DNA from: a virus
Length of the DNA stretch: 51,211 nt
Virus record (IMG/VR): IMGVR_UViG_3300009149_000048
Coordinates: 1 to 51,211 of that record
Direction: 5' to 3' (one strand)
Shown here: positions 33,520 to 40,617 of the stretch, piece after piece
Layout of the letters: each line of letters starts with the position of its first letter
Position numbering within the stretch: the stretch's first letter is position 1
Notes under the pieces: model-generated
Told to the model about the DNA's origin: nothing
Database searches by the model: none
Seen by the model: only the letters and a program-made list of their open reading frames with translations
Made by a program: the position numbers and the translations under genes

Positions 33520-33744
33520 TTAATATTTGTTTGGTATATCTTCTGTGTAATTATATAGGTTTTCTAATAATTTAATAGAATAATAATTATTCATTTTTAA
33601 CATTTCTAACCTTTTAAGAAAACCTTGCATTAATTCATTAGGTGTACCAGTCAAATAAGGTGACATAGTTTTTTCGAAAACATCTAATTTTTTTTGTTCA
33701 ATTGGCTCAAACGCTTGTCTTATTTGTGATTTTCTTAGTGTCAT
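33520..33744 (-). CDS. Small protein between gp6-like and gp7-like wedge genes
   Basis: 74 aa, helical, charged (TLRKSQIRQAFEPIEQKKLD, then a GTPNELMQGFLKRLEMLKMN segment). Not recognised. It is spaced 3 nt from both neighbours, so it is surely cotranslated with the wedge proteins. A small wedge subunit or assembly factor is likely from context. Confidence 0.65.
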   Translation of the reverse strand: MTLRKSQIRQAFEPIEQKKLDVFEKTMSPYLTGTPNELMQGFLKRLEMLKMNNYYSIKLLENLYNYTEDIPNKY

Positions 33745-33747
33745 TGT

Positions 33748-35562
33748 TTAACTTAATTTTCTAGGTATAGATTCTCTAATTACAATATTTAGTGCTGATA
33801 AATTATCATTATTTATACCGTTAATATATTGTACACCATTTCTATCAATAAAACCACCCCTTACTAACGGCAATTCTCGGTTCCCTATTACTATATCACC
33901 AAATTCATCTAACCCCAAGTTTGGATTTTCACCGGGTCTTAAAACTATTTTTTCGTTAGTTTCTATAGAATTACTGTCGTTTAGATTGGGTATGTCGATA
34001 TTTTCTCTAATTTTATTTAAAAGTGCGCTCGTTCTGTTATTGTTATTATAATCTATATTTTTGAAATAAAAACCATTTAACATAGCCTCTTCATTTACCC
34101 CAGATATAAAATCCACATATACAGAATCAATACCATCTATTTCTTCTATTAATTTGATAATGTCTGATCTAGGAATTTTGTCTCGTCTGTTTATGTTTAA
34201 GAAATATTCACCCACCTTATCAGTAATTTCAGCTTTGATTACATTTTCACTAATTATATCATCGAATACCCTTATAAAAACATTCAAGGCATATCTAGTA
34301 ATTATGGGATCAATGATACTTAATTCAGTGGATATTAATTGTTGTCCACTTTTATTAATTACATCATAAACAGCATCTTTGTCCTCTTCTGTTAAAAAGA
34401 AATTATTTGTATTTGTACTGAAATAATCTGAATTACTTTGAACTTTTCTTGAAATATCTGGCAATAAAAATAAATAAACTACGTTATCATCATCTAAATA
34501 TTGGTCACCAAAAGTATTGAATGCGTCTATATAACTAAATTGATTGAATTTAGACAAGAAATATATATAATTAGTAGGATTTGCAAGTACTAAACCCCTA
34601 CTATTTTTATTCATTAAAAACCTTGTCAATTCTTTGTTTTCTGCATCTGCTCCCATAGTTATTTTTTTAGAAACACTGATATCAAAAACCTCATTCAAGT
34701 CTAAGTCACCACCAAAACCGTCTGATATGGAATCAACAAATTCTAATATTATGTTAGAAGATGCTTCGCCAATATTACCATTAGCACCACTAGATGCAAT
34801 CCATTCTACTTGTATTGTTTCCCCGGTATCTGGAATATATCCATAATCTTCATTACCAAAGTAAATATCAACACCACCATTTATACCTGTTTTTATAATA
34901 ACACCCCTTTCGTTTTTTTTCATGTCATAAAGGGATTCAAAATTTTTAAATTCTTGTCCATTAACAAAAACAGTTACATAATTGTTTTCTATTTGTGCAA
35001 ATCGAGTAGGTATGTTGAAAGATTGTAGATTTGAATTGTCACCAATAAAATTAGATGTGTTTAATTCACCTTCTATAACTTGAAAATAAAACAATTCTGA
35101 ACTAGATTTTGGTATAAAAACAGAATCAGAATCTAATAATATTAGATAATTTCTTTGATTGTTTTTACATAAAATTTTTGTATATTTTTGTATTTGTATG
35201 TTTGAAACCGCAATTTCGTTAGCTGCACCCGGTTTTATCTTTAACGAAATTTCTCCCTTTGCGCTAATTGGTCTACTTGGATTGTGACCGGTTAATCTGG
35301 CCAGTCCTAAAATAGAATTTTCTTTGTATGCCGTTAATATATTTCTTTCGTTTACAACATCTTCTAGGTAAAAATATTGTAATTTATTCAATTCATCTAA
35401 TACATCAATAATTTGTCCATACGGACTTGAAGGGGAAAAGTTTAATCCTCTTTTGTCATATTCTTTTACTAAATAAGTTTCAATTTGTTGTTTTAGTTGG
35501 TCATCAAACAACCTACTTTTATCTATAATCTTATTAACTTGATTTTTTGTTCTATTTGACAT
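33748..35562 (-). CDS. Baseplate wedge protein, gp6/gpJ-like
   Basis: 604 aa (T4 gp6 is 660 aa). The baseplate J-type signature is visible around residues 228-265: GGVDIYFGNEDYGYIP, then GETIQVEWIASSGANGNIGEA. The helical N-terminus and the C-terminal beta domains fit the family. In contractile tails gp6 dimers form the ring that joins wedges. The gene follows the gp25-like gene by 47 nt, and its own promoter (ATTAAATA, 19 nt upstream) starts a transcript covering the gp6-, 74-aa and gpI-like genes. Confidence 0.85.
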   Translation of the reverse strand: MSNRTKNQVNKIIDKSRLFDDQLKQQIETYLVKEYDKRGLNFSPSSPYGQIIDVLDELNKLQYFYLEDVVNERNILTAYKENSILGLARLTGHNPSRPISAKGEISLKIKPGAANEIAVSNIQIQKYTKILCKNNQRNYLILLDSDSVFIPKSSSELFYFQVIEGELNTSNFIGDNSNLQSFNIPTRFAQIENNYVTVFVNGQEFKNFESLYDMKKNERGVIIKTGINGGVDIYFGNEDYGYIPDTGETIQVEWIASSGANGNIGEASSNIILEFVDSISDGFGGDLDLNEVFDISVSKKITMGADAENKELTRFLMNKNSRGLVLANPTNYIYFLSKFNQFSYIDAFNTFGDQYLDDDNVVYLFLLPDISRKVQSNSDYFSTNTNNFFLTEEDKDAVYDVINKSGQQLISTELSIIDPIITRYALNVFIRVFDDIISENVIKAEITDKVGEYFLNINRRDKIPRSDIIKLIEEIDGIDSVYVDFISGVNEEAMLNGFYFKNIDYNNNNRTSALLNKIRENIDIPNLNDSNSIETNEKIVLRPGENPNLGLDEFGDIVIGNRELPLVRGGFIDRNGVQYINGINNDNLSALNIVIRESIPRKLS

Positions 35563-35581
35563 GTGGGAATACTTGTTTGTA

Positions 35582-35589
35582 TATTTAAT
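35582..35589 (-). promoter_or_regulatory. Late-promoter-like ATTAAATA
   Basis: Minus-strand ATTAAATA, 19 nt before the gp6-like ATG at 35562, directly after the stem-loop at 35594-35615. Confidence 0.6.
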
Positions 35590-35593
35590 AGTG

Positions 35594-35615
35594 AACTAAT
35601 TATCGACAATTAGTT
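35594..35615 (-). terminator. Stem-loop at the gp25-like stop codon
   Basis: AACTAATT (35594-35601) pairs with AATTAGTT (35608-35615) around a 6-nt loop. The stop codon (35610-35612) is in the arm. No strong T run follows, so it may be a weak terminator or processing site. Confidence 0.5.
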
Positions 35616-35975
35616 TATTACTAATCGCACTAAATTGTCATCTTCTACTAAAATATCAATAATGGCAGAATCACTTGCACCATTTTTAAAAAATTCAACA
35701 CTAATTTGATATTTAAATTCCCCAGATAACGCACAATTTCTTGTTATTTGTTGATTTATTGCTTGTTTTAATTCACTTTGTCCAACGTTAAATTCGTGCA
35801 AATAAGACTGTAACCCAACACCATAATCGGTTCTCCCCAATACTGTTGTTGGTGGTGTGCCTAAAACCATTTCGATTTCTTGAAGGAATAATTCCAACAT
35901 ATCATTAACTTCAATATTGTTTTCACTAAAATTGGTTTTGTTCGGTCTTCTTATGTAGATATCAGTTCCAGCCAT
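35610..35975 (-). CDS. Baseplate wedge protein, gp25/gpW-like
   Basis: 121 aa (T4 gp25 is 132 aa). It has the family's core: helix MLELFLQEIEMVLGTPP, the loop GRTDYGVGLQSYLHEFN at about 52-68, a helix of polar residues (SELKQAINQQITRN) and a final beta hairpin. gp25 together with gp6 and gp53 joins the wedge to the sheath initiator. It lies directly upstream of the gp6-like gene, as in other contractile tails. An exact ATTAAATA sits only 4 nt before the ATG. Confidence 0.8.
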   Translation of the reverse strand: MAGTDIYIRRPNKTNFSENNIEVNDMLELFLQEIEMVLGTPPTTVLGRTDYGVGLQSYLHEFNVGQSELKQAINQQITRNCALSGEFKYQISVEFFKNGASDSAIIDILVEDDNLVRLVIN

Positions 35976-35979
35976 AATC

Positions 35980-35987
35980 TATTTAAT
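35980..35987 (-). promoter_or_regulatory. ATTAAATA immediately before the gp25-like ATG
   Basis: Exact motif 4 nt from the ATG at 35975. If used like T4 late promoters, the mRNA would start at or very near the start codon. A chance match in A+T-rich DNA cannot be excluded. Confidence 0.4.
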
Positions 35988-36008
35988 ATCGAATTTGATT
36001 ATAACTAA

Positions 36009-36779
36009 TCAAAGTCCATTCGTATGGAGGAAAAACGAGCTTCCACCACCAATGTTTTTAACCTCTTCCTTAATTTCGTCCATTTGTGTTTTACCTTGAT
36101 CGTAAAACCTATCATAATTAATAGAAGCATTTCCAGGAAGTGTCATTTGAAATGTTCCTAGTATATTAGCCAATTGCATTTTTGCATACCCAACACAATA
36201 ATAGAAAAATAAATCTAAGTCGTATAAAGATTCATATGGTATTCTAATATCACAGTCTAATAAGAAATCTGGATCGTGTTCTAATGAACCCTTTAGAAAC
36301 AACTTATTAGTTTGTCTACTGTATGAGTATGATATGGGATAGTTTAGTATATGATATGTTAAATCACCCCAACTAGAAGCAATAACATATCCCAAGATCG
36401 CATCGGATTGTGTAGTATCTTCAACACCACCAAATCCACTATTTATACCCCAATTAGAATAAACATATTTATCAAATGAAAAATCTGGGTATCCATTCAT
36501 TTGTCTTTTAGAAACTTGATCTTTTGCAACAGCATTCACTGAATATATACAATTGGGTAATGTTAATTTTCTACTAGCTTTAAATTCTTGATTATTGGAC
36601 CAAACCTCTTTGGGAATAGATAAATATATATTATCAACAGCATCTTCGTAATTTCTATAGAACCATTGTGCAGCAAAATTAACTATGTTATCTATGGCTT
36701 TTTCTGGAATAGAAAATGGTAAACTGCATGAAACAGTAATATCATTGTTTAAATTGTCATAAAAATCTCTCTTAGTCAT
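36009..36779 (-). CDS. Unrecognised virion-cluster protein, 256 aa
   Basis: No family recognised. The N-terminal half is helical with aromatic residues (KAIDNIVNFAAQWFYRNYED). The C-terminal half contains a hydrophobic helix (DLFFYYCVGYAKMQLANILG) followed by a charged amphipathic helix (QGKTQMDEIKEEVKN). It lies between the amidoligase and gp25-like genes and is spaced 17 and 33 nt from them, so it belongs to the baseplate/tail block. A neck, tail-terminator or wedge role is conceivable. An exact ATTAAATA lies 4 nt before the ATG. Confidence 0.65.
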   Translation of the reverse strand: MTKRDFYDNLNNDITVSCSLPFSIPEKAIDNIVNFAAQWFYRNYEDAVDNIYLSIPKEVWSNNQEFKASRKLTLPNCIYSVNAVAKDQVSKRQMNGYPDFSFDKYVYSNWGINSGFGGVEDTTQSDAILGYVIASSWGDLTYHILNYPISYSYSRQTNKLFLKGSLEHDPDFLLDCDIRIPYESLYDLDLFFYYCVGYAKMQLANILGTFQMTLPGNASINYDRFYDQGKTQMDEIKEEVKNIGGGSSFFLHTNGL

Positions 36780-36783
36780 ACTA

Positions 36784-36791
36784 TATTTAAT
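36784..36791 (-). promoter_or_regulatory. ATTAAATA immediately before the 256-aa gene
   Basis: Exact motif 4 nt from the ATG at 36779. Same arrangement as at 35980, so the pair may mark leaderless transcripts. Confidence 0.4.
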
Positions 36792-36796
36792 TAATT

Positions 36797-38101
36797 TTAA
36801 TCTAGCATTTCATCTAAATTTTCAACATCTACATCTATTATCATAGTATTATCAGCAATTGTAGTACTTGAATATGTACCTTTTCTAAAAATCCCACCAT
36901 TTATATCAGAATCTAATAGTTTTACATCATCTAAATAACAATTAGTAAATTCACAATATATATAATTTGCATTTTTAATCCTACTATGCTTAAATATAGT
37001 ATCTTGGGATTTACACCCATCTAAATCAGAACCAGAAACCCTACAATCATATAATTCTGTGTTTAATAAAACGGTGTTTATTAATCTACAATCATGTAAT
37101 AAGATTGCTGGATTTTCTATAAATGTTCTTTTTATAGTAAACCCAGACCATTCAATTTTAGAACTATCGGTATCGTAATTTATAACACCAGACATATTAA
37201 ATTTAACTTCTTTCATTTTAATTAGAATTGGGAATATGTTTTTCCATATTATAGGAAAAAACAATTTTAAAATTTCTTTGTTATCTTTAGTGTCTACTTT
37301 TAATTCTACATTTTTAAATATGTTACTGAAATTAAAATAGTTTTGTCCTGCTAGAAAAACTTTTTTCTTTGGTTCTAATAAATCTATTAATTTTTTCTTT
37401 ATATCATCTGGATTTGATTTGTAACAATCTTTGATACTTTGTAAAAAGAAATCTAATAAAAATAATATATCTGATTGTTGATGTTCATATTTTTTACCAC
37501 CAAGGTATCTAAATTCTAAATAGTTCTTTTTTATTTTTTCGAAATTAATACCATAATATTTTGACATCGGATAAACAAAACTACTTCTACTTGTTGTTAT
37601 GTTTGCAAAATCAAAATTGTTATGTAACGGCACTATGTCTTTTATAGATTTAGTATAAATGTTATCTTCTCGATTTGGAAAACGTTTATAAACTTCAGAT
37701 TCGTCGAAAGTTAAAATAAACTTTAGGAGGTCTATGTTTTCGATATAGTTATTTTTCGGGTAACTTAAATTTAGGTGCAAACCACATCTATCGGTTGTCT
37801 TTACATCCTTTGTGTTTCTTATCCATTTAAGAACTTTTATTAGTACTATCCTAGCATGGTTGTATTGTAATGGTCCCGTGATTAATTCACATGTATATTC
37901 CCCAGCACTAAAATCATCTTCTATTTTCCAATGGTTGTCGGTAGGTACAAAATCCGTATGATGACCATTTTCTAGTTTTATATCAACTTTTAGTATTTTT
38001 TGTAATTCCCTTTTTATTTCTGTCCTTGTGAATGTGGGGTTTCTTATAAATTCAAATTCAATACCAACAGTTGTATTGTAAATTTCTGGGTCTTTTTGCA
38101 T
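36797..38101 (-). CDS. Amidoligase-family enzyme fused to pentapeptide-like beta-helix
   Basis: 434 aa. Residues 1-300 carry the motifs of the glutamine-synthetase-like amidoligase family: GIEFEF (13-18), WKIEDDFS (58-65), ELITGP (72-77), CGLHLNLS (106-113) and LEFRYLGGKKYE (195-206). Such enzymes form amide bonds between carboxylates and amines using ATP. From about 305 to 420 the protein changes to short repeats with a hydrophobic or small residue every five positions (HDCRLINTVLLNTELYDCRV, SDLDGCKSQDTIF), a pentapeptide-like right-handed beta-helix. The gene sits within the baseplate block, has an exact ATTAAATA 18 nt upstream and follows a strong terminator. A role in covalently modifying a virion or host protein is inference. 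Confidence 0.75.
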   Translation of the reverse strand: MQKDPEIYNTTVGIEFEFIRNPTFTRTEIKRELQKILKVDIKLENGHHTDFVPTDNHWKIEDDFSAGEYTCELITGPLQYNHARIVLIKVLKWIRNTKDVKTTDRCGLHLNLSYPKNNYIENIDLLKFILTFDESEVYKRFPNREDNIYTKSIKDIVPLHNNFDFANITTSRSSFVYPMSKYYGINFEKIKKNYLEFRYLGGKKYEHQQSDILFLLDFFLQSIKDCYKSNPDDIKKKLIDLLEPKKKVFLAGQNYFNFSNIFKNVELKVDTKDNKEILKLFFPIIWKNIFPILIKMKEVKFNMSGVINYDTDSSKIEWSGFTIKRTFIENPAILLHDCRLINTVLLNTELYDCRVSGSDLDGCKSQDTIFKHSRIKNANYIYCEFTNCYLDDVKLLDSDINGGIFRKGTYSSTTIADNTMIIDVDVENLDEMLD

Positions 38102-38119
38102 TTAATGATATAGTTTTCT

Positions 38120-38127
38120 TATTTAAT
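38120..38127 (-). promoter_or_regulatory. Late-promoter-like ATTAAATA
   Basis: Minus-strand TTGATTAAATA, 18 nt before the amidoligase ATG at 38101, immediately after the terminator at 38129-38160. Confidence 0.6.
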
Positions 38128-38128
38128 C

Positions 38129-38160
38129 AAAAAAGCAACCATCTCTGGTTGCTTTTTTTT
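38129..38160 (-). terminator. Strong terminator after the S1-domain gene
   Basis: AAAAAAGCAACC (38129-38140) pairs with GGTTGCTTTTTT (38147-38158) around a 6-nt loop. Both sides have A/T runs, so it can work in either direction. Confidence 0.88.
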
Positions 38161-38163
38161 ATT

Positions 38164-38286
38164 GATTTCTAAAACATATTTATTATATGGGATTTCAAGT
38201 GTTTTTAACATCAACACTTTTTCAAACCATTTCTAAAACATATTTATTGTCCGAATTATCAAGTATCTTAACCTTAACACTTTCCC
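38164..38286 (-). repeat. Decayed tandem copy of the S1 gene 3' end
   Basis: The last ~58 bp of the S1 gene (38229-38286) are repeated, with drift, just downstream of its stop codon (38164-38223). A 20-nt core ATTTCTAAAACATATTTATT is identical in both (38165-38184 and 38229-38248). The downstream copy still encodes NKYVLEI in one frame, matching NKYVLEM, but the rest is broken by stops. Confidence 0.7.
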
Positions 38287-38584
38287 CTCTTTCTAAATCT
38301 TTGTCACTTTTAAGTTTACTTATGTGAATTAATCCAGTTGCATTTTTACCTAATGAAACGAAACTTCCATATTTTACAGTTTTTACAACTCTACCATCTA
38401 CTATTTCACCCTTTGTGAATTTTGGTTTAGATGCTTCTTCCGGATCAACAACAAATCTCGATAGAATTATTTTTCTATTAGTAACTATTTCTTTCAAATA
38501 AAAATCTATTTCCCTACCTGGTGTAATAGTATTATTATCAAACATATCATTTAAAACATCATCGAAATCATCTTTGTGAATCAT
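38222..38584 (-). CDS. S1-domain protein, C-terminal part of an interrupted gene
   Basis: 120 codons from an internal ATG. It holds the end of S1 repeat 3 (MIHKDDF through IILSRFV) and a complete S1 repeat 4 (GEIVDGRVVKTVKYGSFVSL, GLIHISKL, SVKVKILD). The same frame extends upstream without a stop to 38803 and encodes the first half of repeat 3 (GAVYTDKVTGTKPFGVFIEF) and the end of repeat 2. Thus this is the tail of a four-S1-repeat protein that begins at 39340 and is split by the TAA at 38801-38803. Whether this part is translated separately is unknown. No promoter-like motif or leader is obvious near 38584. Confidence 0.6.
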   Translation of the reverse strand: MIHKDDFDDVLNDMFDNNTITPGREIDFYLKEIVTNRKIILSRFVVDPEEASKPKFTKGEIVDGRVVKTVKYGSFVSLGKNATGLIHISKLKSDKDLERGESVKVKILDNSDNKYVLEMV

Positions 38585-38800
38585 ACCCGTTAATACATCG
38601 TTAAATTCGATAAAAACACCAAACGGTTTTGTTCCAGTTACTTTATCTGTGTAAACAGCACCTATTTCTAATTTTTCAATTTCTAACGGTATTAGTGTTT
38701 CTAAATAAGCTCTGTGAGAAACTATTAATTGATCTTTGAATTTAGAATATTTGTTTTCGTTTTTAATTGGAATAACTTTTATATTTTCCCCTATTAAAGA

Positions 38801-39340
38801 TTAAAAGTTTAACAATTTGTTTATTCCACCTAAACTCCCCGGCATAAATACGTCTACACCTTCTATATCTAATATATATCCATTTTCTGTTAAATTTAAT
38901 ACCTTAGCGTCGTATACTTTTTTATTGTCAGCATCTTTCATTTCATTGTATAAAGATGTTTTTACGTGTTCTAAAATACTGGCTCTTAAATAATTATCTG
39001 TGTTTGTGACTAATGCTTCGATTTCTTGACCTATACTATAATTTTCTGGATCTAATCGGTCTTTTTCTATAGAAATATACGCAAATTCTTTACTACCTAA
39101 ATCTAATAGTATACTTTCTTTGTTTATTTGTGCAATTTCGCCTTTGATTGATTGGCCTATTTCTAAGACTGGGTTTTTTGGTAATCTACTAAACGATTCA
39201 TCATAAAGTTTTAGTAATTCTTCTACATATGACTCATTTGATAGTAATTTACCATTTTCTAAAATGATTTCTTCATTTGAGTTAGATTCAAATATGGAAA
39301 TGTCATCTGAATTACCATATATTGTTTTTTGTTCATTCAT
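38801..39340 (-). CDS. S1-domain protein, N-terminal part ended by an in-frame TAA
   Basis: 179 aa. An acidic leader of about 50 residues precedes S1 repeat 1 (about 60-120, IGQSIKGEIAQINKESILLDLG) and the first half of repeat 2 (KVYDAKVLNLTENGYILDIE, VFMPGSLGGINKLLNF). The stop at 38801 cuts repeat 2 in mid-domain. The sequence after the stop in the same frame (SLIGENIKVIPIKN, then LIVSHRAYLETLIPLEIEKL) is the natural continuation. S1 repeats bind single-stranded RNA, and the intact protein resembles a shortened ribosomal protein S1. It is placed between a 171-aa virion-cluster gene and the amidoligase gene. Confidence 0.75.
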   Translation of the reverse strand: MNEQKTIYGNSDDISIFESNSNEEIILENGKLLSNESYVEELLKLYDESFSRLPKNPVLEIGQSIKGEIAQINKESILLDLGSKEFAYISIEKDRLDPENYSIGQEIEALVTNTDNYLRASILEHVKTSLYNEMKDADNKKVYDAKVLNLTENGYILDIEGVDVFMPGSLGGINKLLNF

Positions 39341-39348
39341 TGTTTATT

Positions 39349-39356
39349 TATTTAAA
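39349..39356 (-). promoter_or_regulatory. Late-promoter-like motif (TTTAAATA)
   Basis: One mismatch to ATTAAATA, 8 nt before the S1-gene ATG at 39340. Spacing is shorter than usual. Confidence 0.3.
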
Positions 39357-39365
39357 GGTTATATG

Positions 39366-39881
39366 TTATATAATCGTGAAAGAAGATACAGGAACAGATA
39401 TTGCAGGTGGTGGAACAACAACTGGAACACCGGTATATAGAAATGATATTGTTTTTGCGTGATTAACAAACATGTTAAAAAACTTATCTACTACCGTTTC
39501 TATACTAGATGTTGGTGCCACTAAGGGTGTTGTACCAACAGGTGTAGACGCAGCAACATTACCTAACGTAACTAATGACATACCCGATGGGGGTATTGCT
39601 GGTAGTTGTAACAAAGCGGGTGCCCAAGCGGCAATCAAGGAAACTTCAATTAGTGTAAATTGTAAAAAGGTTTTTGTATTAAATGATAATTGTAATTGTG
39701 CTATGATGGCAGATTCTATAACGGGATAAAGTACACCGCTCCATTTATTTGTGATAGAATCACTACCAGCATCAACAGCCGTAGCATAAGCATCTACGAC
39801 TAGTTTTGCCACATCAGCAACACTACCATTATTATCTAGATTTTCTTGAAATGCAGCTGTTAAATCTTCTTTAAGTGCCAT
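39366..39881 (-). CDS. Ala/Val/Pro-rich protein in the baseplate cluster, 171 aa
   Basis: Family not recognised. The N-terminal helix (ALKEDLTAAFQENLDNN) is followed by a helical region and a Pro/Val-rich C-terminus (GVPVVVPPPAISVPVSSF). Amino-acid composition is unusually Ala/Val/Pro-rich for this genome, and the DNA is correspondingly less A+T-rich. It follows the gp5-like spike gene by 21 nt. A small spike-associated or hub protein is possible from position alone. Confidence 0.6.
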   Translation of the reverse strand: MALKEDLTAAFQENLDNNGSVADVAKLVVDAYATAVDAGSDSITNKWSGVLYPVIESAIIAQLQLSFNTKTFLQFTLIEVSLIAAWAPALLQLPAIPPSGMSLVTLGNVAASTPVGTTPLVAPTSSIETVVDKFFNMFVNHAKTISFLYTGVPVVVPPPAISVPVSSFTII

Positions 39882-39888
39882 AATATAT

Positions 39889-39896
39889 TATTTAAA
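39889..39896 (-). promoter_or_regulatory. Late-promoter-like motif (TTTAAATA)
   Basis: One mismatch to ATTAAATA, 7 nt before the ATG at 39881, immediately after the stop of the gp5-like gene. Confidence 0.3.
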
Positions 39897-39902
39897 CGAT
39901 TA

Positions 39903-40616
39903 TTATTCACTATCTAGTGTCACTAGTGTACTTTTAAATTGTGCCCATTCACTTTGAAATTTTTGAACTAAACCTGCCCACGTAGGTGAACCACTAATCG
40001 GCCCTGATGGACCAGCCGGTGTTGCTATTGCACTAATTTTACCTAATTCTGTTATAAAGGAATTCAATAATTCTTCTAGTGTGTCACCTAAAACAGCGGG
40101 TTCCGCAGATGTTCCTTCTGAACCTAAACTAATACCATCTTCACTAATATGTATAACCTTTTCAGTAGAACCATTTGAAATAATAATACTTTCATCTTCG
40201 TTTTTAATTTGAACGAAACTATTTGATTTTCTAATCATTAATCCTTGTGTATCGGTATAGAATATTTCTAGTGTTTTTTCTTCACCTATTGTTTTGTCAT
40301 ATGCAATAGACCAAACCAACGGATAGTCGTCTGATATTTCATCTAGTAAATCATCATTGATCTTTGCAATTCCCATATAAAAAGGAATATTTTCATCACC
40401 ATTTTCGAAGAAAACATTACAAATTTCTCCAATTTTAGGAATCATAATAGTTCCAGAAGATAATTGATTATATGGAATAGACCATGGTATAACCTCTTCG
40501 TCTAATTCATCAAATTTTCCAAATATCCTAATTTTAACCCTTCCGAGTTTTAACGGATCTTCTACATCTATTACCTCCCCAACCCATATAGTTCCAAGTG
40601 TTACGTCTTTAAACAT
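39903..40616 (-). CDS. Baseplate spike protein, gp5 OB-fold type without lysozyme
   Basis: 237 aa, much shorter than T4 gp5 (575 aa). The N-terminal OB fold is clear: WVGEVIDVEDPLKLGRVKIR (11-30), then PWSIPYN and GEICNVFFENGDENIPFYMG. This matches the gp5/VgrG/gpV start (WVGIVEDRLDPLKLGRCRVR in T4). No lysozyme domain follows. Instead there is a short beta region (TLEIFYTDTQGLMIRKSNSF, VIHISEDGISLG) that could form a small spike, and a helical C-terminus. The hub genes lie directly upstream, as expected for gp27-gp5 partners. Confidence 0.8.
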   Translation of the reverse strand: MFKDVTLGTIWVGEVIDVEDPLKLGRVKIRIFGKFDELDEEVIPWSIPYNQLSSGTIMIPKIGEICNVFFENGDENIPFYMGIAKINDDLLDEISDDYPLVWSIAYDKTIGEEKTLEIFYTDTQGLMIRKSNSFVQIKNEDESIIISNGSTEKVIHISEDGISLGSEGTSAEPAVLGDTLEELLNSFITELGKISAIATPAGPSGPISGSPTWAGLVQKFQSEWAQFKSTLVTLDSE

Positions 40617-40617
40617 A

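Noticed and set aside
38222-39340. Reassignment of TAA to a sense codon
   Set aside because: Many genes in the window end at TAA, with neighbours starting within a few bases, so TAA is a normal stop here.
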